Source: an uncultured Clostridia bacterium
GTDB lineage: Bacteria > Bacillota > Clostridia > Peptostreptococcales > Anaerovoracaceae
Assembly: GCA_934255435.1 (NCBI GenBank)
Contig: CAKQNZ010000031.1
Span: 1-16,889 of the forward strand
Direction: 5' to 3'
Length of the DNA: 16,889 nucleotides
Part shown: positions 1 to 5,935 of the stretch, piece after piece
Layout: every line of letters starts with the position of its first letter
Numbering within the stretch: position 1 is the stretch's first letter
Made by a program: the position numbers and the translations under genes
The notes under the pieces: model-generated
Told to the model about the DNA's origin: nothing
The model's input: only the letters and a program-made list of their open reading frames with translations
The model's database searches: none

Positions 1-497
1 GATCTGATCACGTTGTCGTCCTTCTCAGCCATTACGATCAGTGCTTTCTTGCCTGCCTTGATGTTTTCGAGCATCTTTACCATTTCTTTTGTTTTAGGAG
101 CTTCGAATTTGATCTCGTCCATAACGATGATCTCGTTTTCAGCGACCTTTGAAGAAAGGGCTGAAAGCATTGCCAGTCTTCTCATCTTCTTAGGGAGTGT
201 ATATCTGTAGCTTCTTGGCTTTGGTGCGAATACCACACCGCCTCCTACCTGTGAAGGGTCAGTTGTGCTTCCCTGCCTGTGTCTGCCTGTTCCCTTCTGT
301 CTGAAAGGCTTTCTGCCTCCTCCTCTGACTTCAGCTCTGGTTTTAGCAGACTGCGTGCCCTGTCTTCTGTTGGCTAAAATGTTTTTTACTACTGCATGAA
401 CTGCATTCTGGTTCGGTTCGATTCCGAATATCTCGTCTTTGAGCTCGAGTGTTCCGGCTTCGTTGCCCGCCATATTCAGCATTGTCAATTTTGACAT
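1..497 (-). CDS. rplD: 50S ribosomal protein L4 (5' part, cut by the window edge)
   Basis: L4 is an early-assembling protein of the large subunit whose extended loop lines the exit tunnel; in some bacteria it also represses its own operon. The first 165 residues are visible. They begin MSKLTMLNMAGNEAGTLEL and contain the family's basic loop at about residues 40-75, with the recognisable stretches NRRQGTQSAKTRAEVRGGG and KPFRQKGTGRHRQGS. The start ATG (495-497) follows an AAGGAGGAAGT ribosome site. The gene lies 25 nt after rplC, matching the universal order S10-L3-L4. The C-terminal part is beyond position 1, so this is a partial gene, not a truncated one. Identity is very secure from sequence and synteny. 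Confidence 0.97.
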   Translation of the reverse strand, partial: MSKLTMLNMAGNEAGTLELKDEIFGIEPNQNAVHAVVKNILANRRQGTQSAKTRAEVRGGGRKPFRQKGTGRHRQGSTTDPSQVGGGVVFAPKPRSYRYTLPKKMRRLAMLSALSSKVAENEIIVMDEIKFEAPKTKEMVKMLENIKAGKKALIVMAEKDDNVIR

Positions 498-522
498 TTT
501 ACTTCCTCCTTCCTGAAGTCAT

Positions 523-1155
523 CTATTTCTGTCCCTTTACTGCATACTGGATGCGAACGATTCCGCCTTTGTTTCCCGGAACGGCACCCTTGATCAGCAT
601 AAGGTTCCTGTCTTCTATAACTTTTACCAGTTCAACATTCTGAACAGTTACTGTCTCACGACCCATTCTTCCCGGACCAGCGTTGCCTTTGAATACTCTT
701 GAAGGATAAGTACCTGCAGCCAGCGCTCCGGCAAGTCTCTTATGCTTTGAACCGTGGCTCATAGGACCTCTGTGGTGTCCGTGTCTCTTGATATTGCCCT
801 GGGTTCCTTTACCCTTTGAAGTACCTGTCACGTCCAGTTTCTTGCCTTCTTCGAAGTCAGCAACAGTGATCTGCTGTCCGATCTCGTAAATTTCGCCTTC
901 TTCAGGTCTGAACTCAGCAAGATGCTTTTTAGGTGTGATACCGTTTTTAGCAAAGTGGCCTGTCATAGGCTTGTTTACTCTGTGTGGCTTTGCGTCCACG
1001 AATCCGAACTGTACCGCATCGTATCCGTCGTTTTCAACGGTCTTGATCTGCGTTACTGTCATAGGGCCTGCTTCAACTACTGTTACAGGCACTACTGCGC
1101 CATGCTCAGTGAATATCTGAGTCATGCCCATCTTTTTTCCTAAGATAGTTTTCAT
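523..1155 (-). CDS. rplC: 50S ribosomal protein L3
   Basis: L3 initiates large-subunit assembly and reaches towards the peptidyl-transferase centre. The 210-residue product has the family's normal length. It starts MKTILGKKMGMTQIF, the standard bacterial L3 N-terminus. The central finger (about residues 120-165) carries the conserved stretches KRHGHHRGPMSHGS and PGRMGRETVTVQN. The ATG is preceded by ACAGGAGGAATTTTA, a strong ribosome site about 7 nt away. It sits between rpsJ and rplD in the S10 operon. The only oddity is outside the gene: the gap to rpsJ is 128 nt, where most bacteria have a short spacer. Confidence 0.98.
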   Translation of the reverse strand: MKTILGKKMGMTQIFTEHGAVVPVTVVEAGPMTVTQIKTVENDGYDAVQFGFVDAKPHRVNKPMTGHFAKNGITPKKHLAEFRPEEGEIYEIGQQITVADFEEGKKLDVTGTSKGKGTQGNIKRHGHHRGPMSHGSKHKRLAGALAAGTYPSRVFKGNAGPGRMGRETVTVQNVELVKVIEDRNLMLIKGAVPGNKGGIVRIQYAVKGQK

Positions 1156-1283
1156 TAAAATTCCTCCTGTTTACTTACAGCGGGCCGGAACACCATCTGG
1201 CTGCCAATGCAACTCTGCAGTCCATGCTATGCGCCGTCCTTACTAAGGGAGTACCCTTCGCTTTCGTGTTGTTCTGCTTCCTG
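1156..1283 (-). other. Long rpsJ-rplC spacer with a small hairpin
   Basis: This 128-nt stretch between rpsJ and rplC holds no open frame that resembles a protein. In the mRNA direction it contains a 5-bp hairpin, AAGGG-TACT-CCCTT (1245-1258), overlapped by an alternative TACT/AGTA pairing. A GC-rich segment (about 1180-1240) follows, and the last part carries the rplC ribosome site. No U-run follows the hairpin, so it is not an intrinsic terminator. Its function is unknown; a regulatory or processing role is inference only. Confidence 0.4.
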
Positions 1284-1595
1284 CTAAAGCTTGATCTCGA
1301 TGTCAACGCCTGCAGGCAGATCGAGCTTTGTCAGAGCATCTGTCGTCTTTGCTGTGGCACTGGTGATGTCAATCAGTCTCTTGTGTGTTCTCTGCTCGAA
1401 CTGTTCTCTTGAATCTTTGTACTTATGAACGGCTCTCAGAATAGTTACGACTTCCTTTTCTGTAGGAAGCGGAATAGGTCCTGAAACCTCTGCGCCTGTT
1501 TTCTTGGCAGTCTCTACGATCTTTGCAGCAGACTGGTCGAGGAGCGCATGATCATAAGCTTTTAATTTGATTCTGATTTTCTGTAATTCGCTCAT
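1284..1595 (-). CDS. rpsJ: 30S ribosomal protein S10 (NusE)
   Basis: S10 is a head protein of the small ribosomal subunit and, as NusE, also takes part in transcription antitermination with NusB. The 103-residue product matches the usual length. It contains the conserved segments [15 protein letters not shown] (about 6-20), [10 protein letters not shown] (39-48) and the C-terminal half with RTHKRLIDI (69-77). The ATG (1593-1595) is preceded by AGGAGG, 7-8 nt away. It is the first gene of the S10 operon here: a promoter and folded leader lie immediately upstream, and rplC and rplD follow. Identification is secure from sequence and gene order. Confidence 0.98.
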   Translation of the reverse strand: MSELQKIRIKLKAYDHALLDQSAAKIVETAKKTGAEVSGPIPLPTEKEVVTILRAVHKYKDSREQFEQRTHKRLIDITSATAKTTDALTKLDLPAGVDIEIKL

Positions 1596-1829
1596 TTTGT
1601 CCTCCTAAGTTTTTGTACTGTTTTCGCTATGCTCGTACAAGGGGTTCTTTCCCGGAATTTCAACGTGTACGACATTTCTTACACATTGCACACGCTTTCG
1701 TGTGTTCCTATATTTTCACCCACAATAAAAATCCGGCGAATCCCTTCGCCCCCATCTTCTGTGGGGACAATTCTCAGTGGAAATTCTCCTATAGCAAGGT
1801 AACTTCCCACATCATCGCCTTACACAAGC
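1596..1829 (-). ncRNA. Structured 5' leader of the S10 operon
   Basis: From the inferred start site (about 1829) to the rpsJ ATG lie roughly 234 nt. Inverted repeats read along the transcript are: 1804-1810 with 1777-1783 (7 bp, one G-U); 1762-1766 with 1750-1754 (CCCCA/TGGGG); 1745-1750 with 1735-1740 (GGCGAA/TTCGCC, then U-rich); 1699-1704 with 1689-1694 (CACACG/CGTGTG, 4-nt loop); 1680-1684 with 1665-1669; and 1635-1640 with 1613-1618 (TTGTAC/GTACAA), ending just before the AGGAGG site. S10 operons of other bacteria are controlled through their leaders, in E. coli by L4. That this one is a comparable element is inference. I could not match it to a specific known family. Confidence 0.55.
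1725..1750 (-). terminator. Possible attenuator hairpin within the S10 leader
   Basis: In the mRNA direction the stem GGCGAA-GGGA-TTCGCC (6 bp, 4-nt loop) is followed by GGATTTTTATT. The layout resembles an intrinsic terminator, but the stem is short and three non-U bases separate it from the U-run. Strong constitutive termination is therefore unlikely. It lies in the middle of the leader, directly after another hairpin (1750-1766) that shares its first base, so the two could be coupled. Confidence 0.35.
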
Positions 1830-1835
1830 TTGTTT

Positions 1836-1864
1836 AGTATATAATAAATCAGCGGTTATTGCAA
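1836..1864 (-). promoter_or_regulatory. Sigma-A-type promoter of the S10 operon
   Basis: On the minus strand TTGCAA (1859-1864) and TATACT (1836-1841) are separated by exactly 17 bp. Each hexamer matches the consensus at five of six positions. A start about 7 nt downstream (near 1829) places the whole folded leader in the transcript. No other comparable pair was seen between the pfkB-family terminator and rpsJ. Confidence 0.85.
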
Positions 1865-2053
1865 GGGGTTTTTCGAAACTTTTTTATCTTTTTTCATTCC
1901 AGCAAATCCTATGATTTCAACATATACAGAACCCATCACTTGCACACTTTTCTCCGTGTTTCTTTCTGACTTTTCCACCATCAGTACATACGCCTTTGCT
2001 TTTTTCAGAGACTGTATATCGCTGATGCATTCACATTGCAGTGATCATTTTTC
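1865..2053. other. Gap between the kinase operon terminator and the S10 promoter
   Basis: This A/T-rich stretch of about 190 nt holds no recognisable gene. On the minus strand it shows a Lys-rich open frame whose ATG would be at 1979-1981 and whose TAA (1856-1858) lies in the promoter spacer. It has only a poorly placed AAAGG before it and no family resemblance, so I did not call it. A-tracts immediately upstream of the -35 box (1866-1895) could act as an UP element, which is inference. Confidence 0.4.
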
Positions 2054-2090
2054 ACAAAAACAATGCAGGATGTTCCGAAAAACATCCTGC
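2054..2090 (-). terminator. Intrinsic terminator of the kinase operon
   Basis: A perfect 10-bp stem GCAGGATGTT/AACATCCTGC (2065-2074 with 2081-2090) with a 6-nt loop is followed on the minus strand by ATTGTTTTTG. It starts 17 nt after the stop codon of the PfkB-family kinase and separates that operon from the S10 operon. Confidence 0.93.
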
Positions 2091-2107
2091 AGTATATGTA
2101 CGTTATA

Positions 2108-3070
2108 TCATAATATGTTCCTGTCTTCGACTCCTGACAGAAAATCTGCAGCTTTGGCCATAGCGTGCTTTCCTGCATCCTCTATGGAGCCGCCACGCAT
2201 AGTTTCTGCTATTATGGCAGCCGACGCCACATCCCCTGCACCTGATGTGCTTGCGAATGAAATCATCTTCTCAGGTCTGAGCACACCTTCGTTCATGCCT
2301 TCTTTATAGTAGAGACCGCCGCCTTTCATCGTTATGATGACTTTTTCGACGCCCTGTTCGTGGAAAAAGCTGCCGGCAGCCATCAGCTGATCTTCGCTGA
2401 GTATCGTTTTTCCTGTAATAGTCTCAGCTTCCTCTCTGCCCGGCATTATGCTGTGGAACCTGCCGATATGCTTTGCAGCTCTGAGGCTGCCCGGTTTGCC
2501 TGCAGGGTCGAAAAACAGCTTCACGTCGTCTCTTTCGCCGTATCTGCTGCATATATGTTCTATCGTTTCCTCCGGTATCATACCATCCACGACTATAGCC
2601 TCAGCCCTGTCGAGTGTATCACTGAACTTGTCGATATACTCAGGCGTTATGGCTTCTGTCAGCAGGCTGTTTTTCTTTTCCATTTCTTTGTCGCCCAGTA
2701 TGTTGAAGAAAGTCACACGTACAGGAGTGACGCCATCGAAACGGCCTACGCCGCTTATGTCCACTCCACGCTCACGAAGCTCCTCCGCCGCACCTATGCC
2801 TGCTATATCATTGCCTGTAGCCGATATGAACGATACTTCATATCCCTCGTCCGCAAGATATCCTGCGATATTGAAACCGCATCCGCAGCTTCTGATCGAC
2901 ATCCTGTCTCTGCCTTCTTTGAATATCTCCTCTGCACGCTCCTCAGGCGTCGGGAAGCTTCCCATTTCTGCGTTGGTCTGCATACCGTACTCATCAACGC
3001 CTTCAGGGCGCTCCGGTGCACCCATCCTGATATCGACCATGACTTCGGTCGCTCCTATAACTGCAATCAT
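2108..3070 (-). CDS. PfkB/ribokinase-family kinase (sugar or nucleoside substrate unknown)
   Basis: The PfkB family phosphorylates sugars, nucleosides and related alcohols with ATP. This 320-residue protein has the expected size and layout: a Gly/Asn substrate-side motif near 62-70 (CGCGFNIAG), a helical/Rossmann-like core, and the C-terminal signature STSGAGD (274-280), whose last Asp is the family's catalytic base. The usual DTxGAGD motif has Ser in place of its first Asp. The segment normally reading PNxxE is PGREE (209-213), so the Mg/phosphate-associated Asn is Gly. The ATG follows AAGGAGA by 6 nt. It lies 20 nt after a nucleoside kinase gene, suggesting a role in nucleoside or ribose salvage, for example a pseudouridine- or ribokinase-like enzyme. 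The exact substrate cannot be read from the sequence. Confidence 0.88.
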   Translation of the reverse strand: MIAVIGATEVMVDIRMGAPERPEGVDEYGMQTNAEMGSFPTPEERAEEIFKEGRDRMSIRSCGCGFNIAGYLADEGYEVSFISATGNDIAGIGAAEELRERGVDISGVGRFDGVTPVRVTFFNILGDKEMEKKNSLLTEAITPEYIDKFSDTLDRAEAIVVDGMIPEETIEHICSRYGERDDVKLFFDPAGKPGSLRAAKHIGRFHSIMPGREEAETITGKTILSEDQLMAAGSFFHEQGVEKVIITMKGGGLYYKEGMNEGVLRPEKMISFASTSGAGDVASAAIIAETMRGGSIEDAGKHAMAKAADFLSGVEDRNIL

Positions 3071-3090
3071 TTCTTTCTCCTTCGCTTATA

Positions 3091-4755
3091 TCATTCCACA
3101 AAAATACTGCCACCAATAAATTCTCTCATTATCGAGTTGTTAGGTATATATCTTTCGTCATCTATGACATCGAAAAACCTTATAAAATCCAGCATCCTCA
3201 CAGCTTCACTGTATTCCGGCTGATCAGGACGAACCTCCCTGAGCAGCGGCTCTGCATATTTCTTCAGAACAGCAAGCTCGTATACCAGTGCCGAATTGAA
3301 GAGCACGTCAGCTTCTCCGTTGTACGGGAAGATATTTTTATCCTCTCCGGCTCTGACGCTTGGCCACTGCGCTATGGTATCCGCTGCAGAGTGACCTCTG
3401 TACTTGTAGTCCCTGACTATCCTGCGCAGCATCCTGGCGTCTGTGGTAGGCACACGGTTATGCATATCTATGTTCAGCTGAGTGAACGGACTTATATATA
3501 TCCTGAACTTTTCCCATTCGTCTATATACGGAGTGAGCCTGTCGTTCAGAGCGTGTATACCCTCGATCACTACTGGCTGGTTCCTGCCTATCGATGTTAT
3601 GCGGTGCCCGAATCTCTTAGTGCCCTCCATGAAGTCGAATTCCGGCAGATCCACAGTCTTTCCAGCCAGCAGACCGTTCATATTGCTGTTGAACAGCTCT
3701 ATATCCACACATTCCAGATCCTCGTAGTTAGGCTGTCCGTCAGGTCCGACAGGAGTATCCTTCCTCTCAACGAAATAGTCGTCTGTACCCATGTAAAGCG
3801 GTTCAAGACCATTGACTCTCAGCTGCACGCACAGCCTTCTGGCGAATGTAGTCTTGCCCGATGAAGACGGTCCTGCGATCAGCACGATACGTCTCTGCTC
3901 TCTGGTTATCCTGTCTGCTATCTCAGCTACCTTCTTCTCGTGAAGTGCCTCCGAAAGCAGTATGAGATCACGAGCCCTGCCGTGCCTTATCTTGTCATTG
4001 AGTTCCGCAAGATACTCTATGTCCAGAAGGCGCTGCCACTTGTTGGCCTCGCCGAAGGCCATGTAAAGTTTGCGGTCGTCCCTGAACTGCGGTATGACGT
4101 CCGGTCTGTCAGGATAAGGGAATCTCAGCAGCACACCCCGTCTGTATTTCCTGAGTTCGAAATATTCTATGTAGCCTGTTGACGGCACCATCAGCCCGTA
4201 GAAAAAATTGCGGTAATCCTGTATCCTGTAGAATTTCGCTTTCTTCACGTCGTCTGCATGCTCCAGCAGCGTAGACTTTTCAGGATAGTCGTATCCTTTC
4301 CATATTTCTATTGCCTGTTCTCTCGTATATTCCTCTCTGACAACAGGTATGTCCTCTGCCACCAGCTGGTGCATGCGCTGCTGCACAGCTTCCACCTGTT
4401 CAGCTGTCACCGGCTCAGGAGTCTTTATCTCCGTGTAAAGTCCCTTGTCCAGAGAATTTTCTATTTCTACTGATACAGCTCCCAGAACGTCCCTCACCGC
4501 CTTGAGATAAAGCAGCGAAACGCTGTGCTGATATGCAAGATTGGCGCTGTAGGTCCTCATATCGAGAAACTCTATCACAGCATCCGATGCGACAGTTTCA
4601 GTAAGTTCACGGTCGCATCCGTCGACTCTTGCTATAAGTATCCTGTAAGGGTGCCTGCCCTGGAATTCATCTGCCAGGTCTTTGAGAAGTACAGGTGATC
4701 CGCTGACTACCTCAGTCTCTCCGGCATCTGTCTTTATTTTCAGTCTGATCTGCAT
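3091..4755 (-). CDS. TGS-domain nucleoside kinase (uridine kinase-like)
   Basis: This 554-residue protein joins an N-terminal ubiquitin-like/TGS segment (about 1-70) and a middle region resembling the threonyl-tRNA synthetase editing-side domain (about 75-260) to a C-terminal uridine-kinase-like P-loop domain. The P-loop is GPSSSGKTT near 295-303, followed by MGTDDYFVER and the downstream motif PVVIEGIHALN. This architecture is common in Clostridia and is annotated there as nucleoside or uridine kinase. It is expected to phosphorylate a nucleoside with a nucleoside triphosphate. The start is set at ATG 4753-4755, because GAGGTGA lies 7 nt upstream of it but only 1 nt before the in-frame TTG at 4759-4761. 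It is transcribed with the downstream PfkB-family kinase (20-nt gap). Confidence 0.9.
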   Translation of the reverse strand: MQIRLKIKTDAGETEVVSGSPVLLKDLADEFQGRHPYRILIARVDGCDRELTETVASDAVIEFLDMRTYSANLAYQHSVSLLYLKAVRDVLGAVSVEIENSLDKGLYTEIKTPEPVTAEQVEAVQQRMHQLVAEDIPVVREEYTREQAIEIWKGYDYPEKSTLLEHADDVKKAKFYRIQDYRNFFYGLMVPSTGYIEYFELRKYRRGVLLRFPYPDRPDVIPQFRDDRKLYMAFGEANKWQRLLDIEYLAELNDKIRHGRARDLILLSEALHEKKVAEIADRITREQRRIVLIAGPSSSGKTTFARRLCVQLRVNGLEPLYMGTDDYFVERKDTPVGPDGQPNYEDLECVDIELFNSNMNGLLAGKTVDLPEFDFMEGTKRFGHRITSIGRNQPVVIEGIHALNDRLTPYIDEWEKFRIYISPFTQLNIDMHNRVPTTDARMLRRIVRDYKYRGHSAADTIAQWPSVRAGEDKNIFPYNGEADVLFNSALVYELAVLKKYAEPLLREVRPDQPEYSEAVRMLDFIRFFDVIDDERYIPNNSIMREFIGGSIFVE

Positions 4756-4801
4756 CTTCAATTCACCTCTCGATCTCTGATGCTCATGTTCCTGTTATGC
4801 T

Positions 4802-4820
4802 GCACCACCTCTGGTGATGC
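4802..4820 (-). other. Hairpin at the 5' end of the nucleoside kinase mRNA
   Basis: The transcript reads GCATCACC-AGA-GGTGGTGC, an 8-bp stem with one G-U pair and a 3-nt loop. It starts only a few nucleotides after the predicted transcription start (near 4824). No U-run follows, so it is not a terminator for ybaK. A 5'-terminal stem can protect an mRNA from decay; that role is inference here. Confidence 0.5.
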
Positions 4821-4830
4821 ACTGACTTAT

Positions 4831-4858
4831 AGTATACCATATATATACAGATTCTCAA
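4831..4858 (-). promoter_or_regulatory. Sigma-A-type promoter of the nucleoside kinase operon
   Basis: On the minus strand TTGAGA (4853-4858) and TATACT (4831-4836) lie 16 bp apart. Both hexamers match the consensus at five positions. The -35 box begins 23 nt beyond the ybaK stop, so the kinase pair has its own promoter even if ybaK transcripts read through. Confidence 0.75.
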
Positions 4859-4881
4859 AGATAAAGAGTCTGGTCATTTCA

Positions 4882-5364
4882 TCATCTTTGTGCGATATCG
4901 GCCAGCGAAAACTCTATGACTTCTCCCAGACCTTCCAGCGTAGTCTCTATCTGACAGCCCATCCTGCCTCCACTGAAAAATATCCTGTCATAGCCTGCTG
5001 CACTGCTGTCTATGGTCGTCCTGAAGAACTTTTTCATTCCTACAGGAGAACATCCGCCGTGTATGTATCCTGTCAGCGGCAGCAGCTCCCTGGACTTTAT
5101 CATAGCTACATTCTTCTCACCTACGCTTTTAGCGGCTTTCTTCAGATCCAGCTCACCGCTCACCGGTACCATGAACACATAATGCTCTCCAGAGCGTCCC
5201 ACAGTAACAAGCGTCTTGAAAACTGCACCGGGATCTTCCCCCAGGCTTGCCGCCACATCGTCGCCTGCAACAGCTCCTGACGCTGTATAGTCGTGCATAC
5301 TGTAGTCTATCCTGCGGCTGTCAAATATCCGCATCACATTTGTCTTTTCTTCTTTCTTTTTCAT
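4882..5364 (-). CDS. ybaK: YbaK/EbsC-family Cys-tRNA(Pro) deacylase
   Basis: Members of this family hydrolyse cysteine wrongly attached to tRNA(Pro) by prolyl-tRNA synthetase, a free-standing proofreading step. The 160-residue protein has the usual length and motifs: the Lys of VFKTLV (K50), which lies in the active-site pocket of characterised members, the segment KSVGEKNVAMI (79-89), and the glycine-rich GYIHGGCSPVGMKK (99-112). ATG 5362-5364 follows GGAGGTG by 7 nt, an excellent ribosome site. It lies downstream of ydbC across a strong hairpin and upstream of the kinase operon promoter. No convincing promoter of its own was found, so it may depend on read-through from ydbC. Family assignment is firm; the specific aminoacyl-tRNA substrate is inferred from close relatives. 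Confidence 0.92.
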   Translation of the reverse strand: MKKKEEKTNVMRIFDSRRIDYSMHDYTASGAVAGDDVAASLGEDPGAVFKTLVTVGRSGEHYVFMVPVSGELDLKKAAKSVGEKNVAMIKSRELLPLTGYIHGGCSPVGMKKFFRTTIDSSAAGYDRIFFSGGRMGCQIETTLEGLGEVIEFSLADIAQR

Positions 5365-5416
5365 GATATGCCACCTCCTGCATGATCCACATACCGGAAT
5401 ATGTCTTTATCCTGAA

Positions 5417-5447
5417 CAGACCGCTGCCTGTCTGAGGCAGCGGTCTG
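5417..5447 (-). terminator. Strong hairpin between ydbC and ybaK (tail-less terminator or processing stem)
   Basis: A perfect 12-bp inverted repeat, CAGACCGCTGCC with GGCAGCGGTCTG, flanks a 7-nt loop. On the minus strand it is followed by TTCAGGATAA, and on the plus strand by CGGGTCC. Neither has a U-run, so efficient intrinsic termination is doubtful. It lies 43 nt after the ydbC stop and may stabilise that mRNA's 3' end or give partial termination. Confidence 0.5.
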
Positions 5448-5490
5448 CGGGTCCATACGTTGCTTTTACATTTCTGGTATGATGCCAGAC

Positions 5491-5808
5491 TCACTGCTCC
5501 TGTGCATCATCTTCTGTGACCGGTATATCATCTTCCGATCTGTCTATGACATCCTGGCTGCGCCTCTTCGATCTGTGGCGCCTTATGATGTCCAGCATGA
5601 GACGCATCTCCTTCTCATGCAAAGTAATTCCTCTGGACATGTGTTCGTGGGCAGGATCCCAGTCTCTGATGTCGTATTTAGGTGTACCGCCGTTCCAGCT
5701 TACTATGTTAAGTTCTCTGGTCCAGCCAGTCGAATACGTTGCCAGGACGCCGAGATGTTCTGTTATCTCGAACGTGACATCTCTGTCAAAATCTCTGTGT
5801 ACTGCCAT
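5491..5808 (-). CDS. ydbC: YdbC-family PC4-like single-stranded DNA-binding protein
   Basis: The first 75 residues match the small YdbC family of Bacillota, which has the fold of the eukaryotic coactivator PC4 and binds single-stranded nucleic acid. Diagnostic segments are VTFEITEHLGVLA (11-23), GWTRELNIVSWNG (28-40), KYDIRDWDP (44-52) and GITLHEKE (60-67). A basic patch at 76-83 and an acidic tail to residue 105 extend beyond the core. The start is set at ATG 5806-5808, because AAGGAG lies 7 nt upstream and the promoter's -35 box coincides with the earlier in-frame ATG at 5907. It is probably a monocistronic or short transcript ahead of ybaK. The cellular role is not established. Confidence 0.88.
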   Translation of the reverse strand: MAVHRDFDRDVTFEITEHLGVLATYSTGWTRELNIVSWNGGTPKYDIRDWDPAHEHMSRGITLHEKEMRLMLDIIRRHRSKRRSQDVIDRSEDDIPVTEDDAQEQ

Positions 5809-5878
5809 TATCGCTCTCCTTCCTTGTTCTGCCGCCCTGCCGGACGGTATCATAAGTGCAGCTGCATTTCTCAGGTTA

Positions 5879-5907
5879 ATAATAGCAGTATTGTAAATAT
5901 ATGTCAA
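5879..5907 (-). promoter_or_regulatory. Near-perfect sigma-A-type promoter of ydbC
   Basis: On the minus strand TTGACA (5902-5907) is fully consensus and lies 17 bp from TATTAT (5879-5884), which is one base from TATAAT. Transcription would start near 5872 and give a leader of about 64 nt. This is the strongest promoter in the window by match. Its position excludes translation from the upstream in-frame ATG. Confidence 0.9.
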
Positions 5908-5935
5908 GTTATTTCCTAATTTTTACCACCTGTTT

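Noticed and set aside
1856..1981. Minus-strand open frame of 41 codons (Lys-rich) between the kinase terminator and the S10 promoter
   Set aside because: Its stop lies inside the S10 promoter spacer, the ribosome site is weak and too distant, no promoter precedes it, and the product resembles no family; A-rich sequence explains the Lys content.
2360..3223. Long plus-strand open frame opposite the PfkB-family kinase
   Set aside because: It is antisense to a clear conserved gene, has no ribosome site and its translation has no family features; it reflects the codon pattern of the real gene.
4759..4761. TTG start for the nucleoside kinase two codons upstream
   Set aside because: The GAGGTGA ribosome site is only 1 nt from the TTG but 7 nt from the ATG at 4753-4755.
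5809..5907. 33-residue N-terminal extension of YdbC from the ATG at 5907
   Set aside because: That ATG coincides with the -35 box of the ydbC promoter, and the internal ATG at 5808 has a proper ribosome site and matches the family N-terminus.
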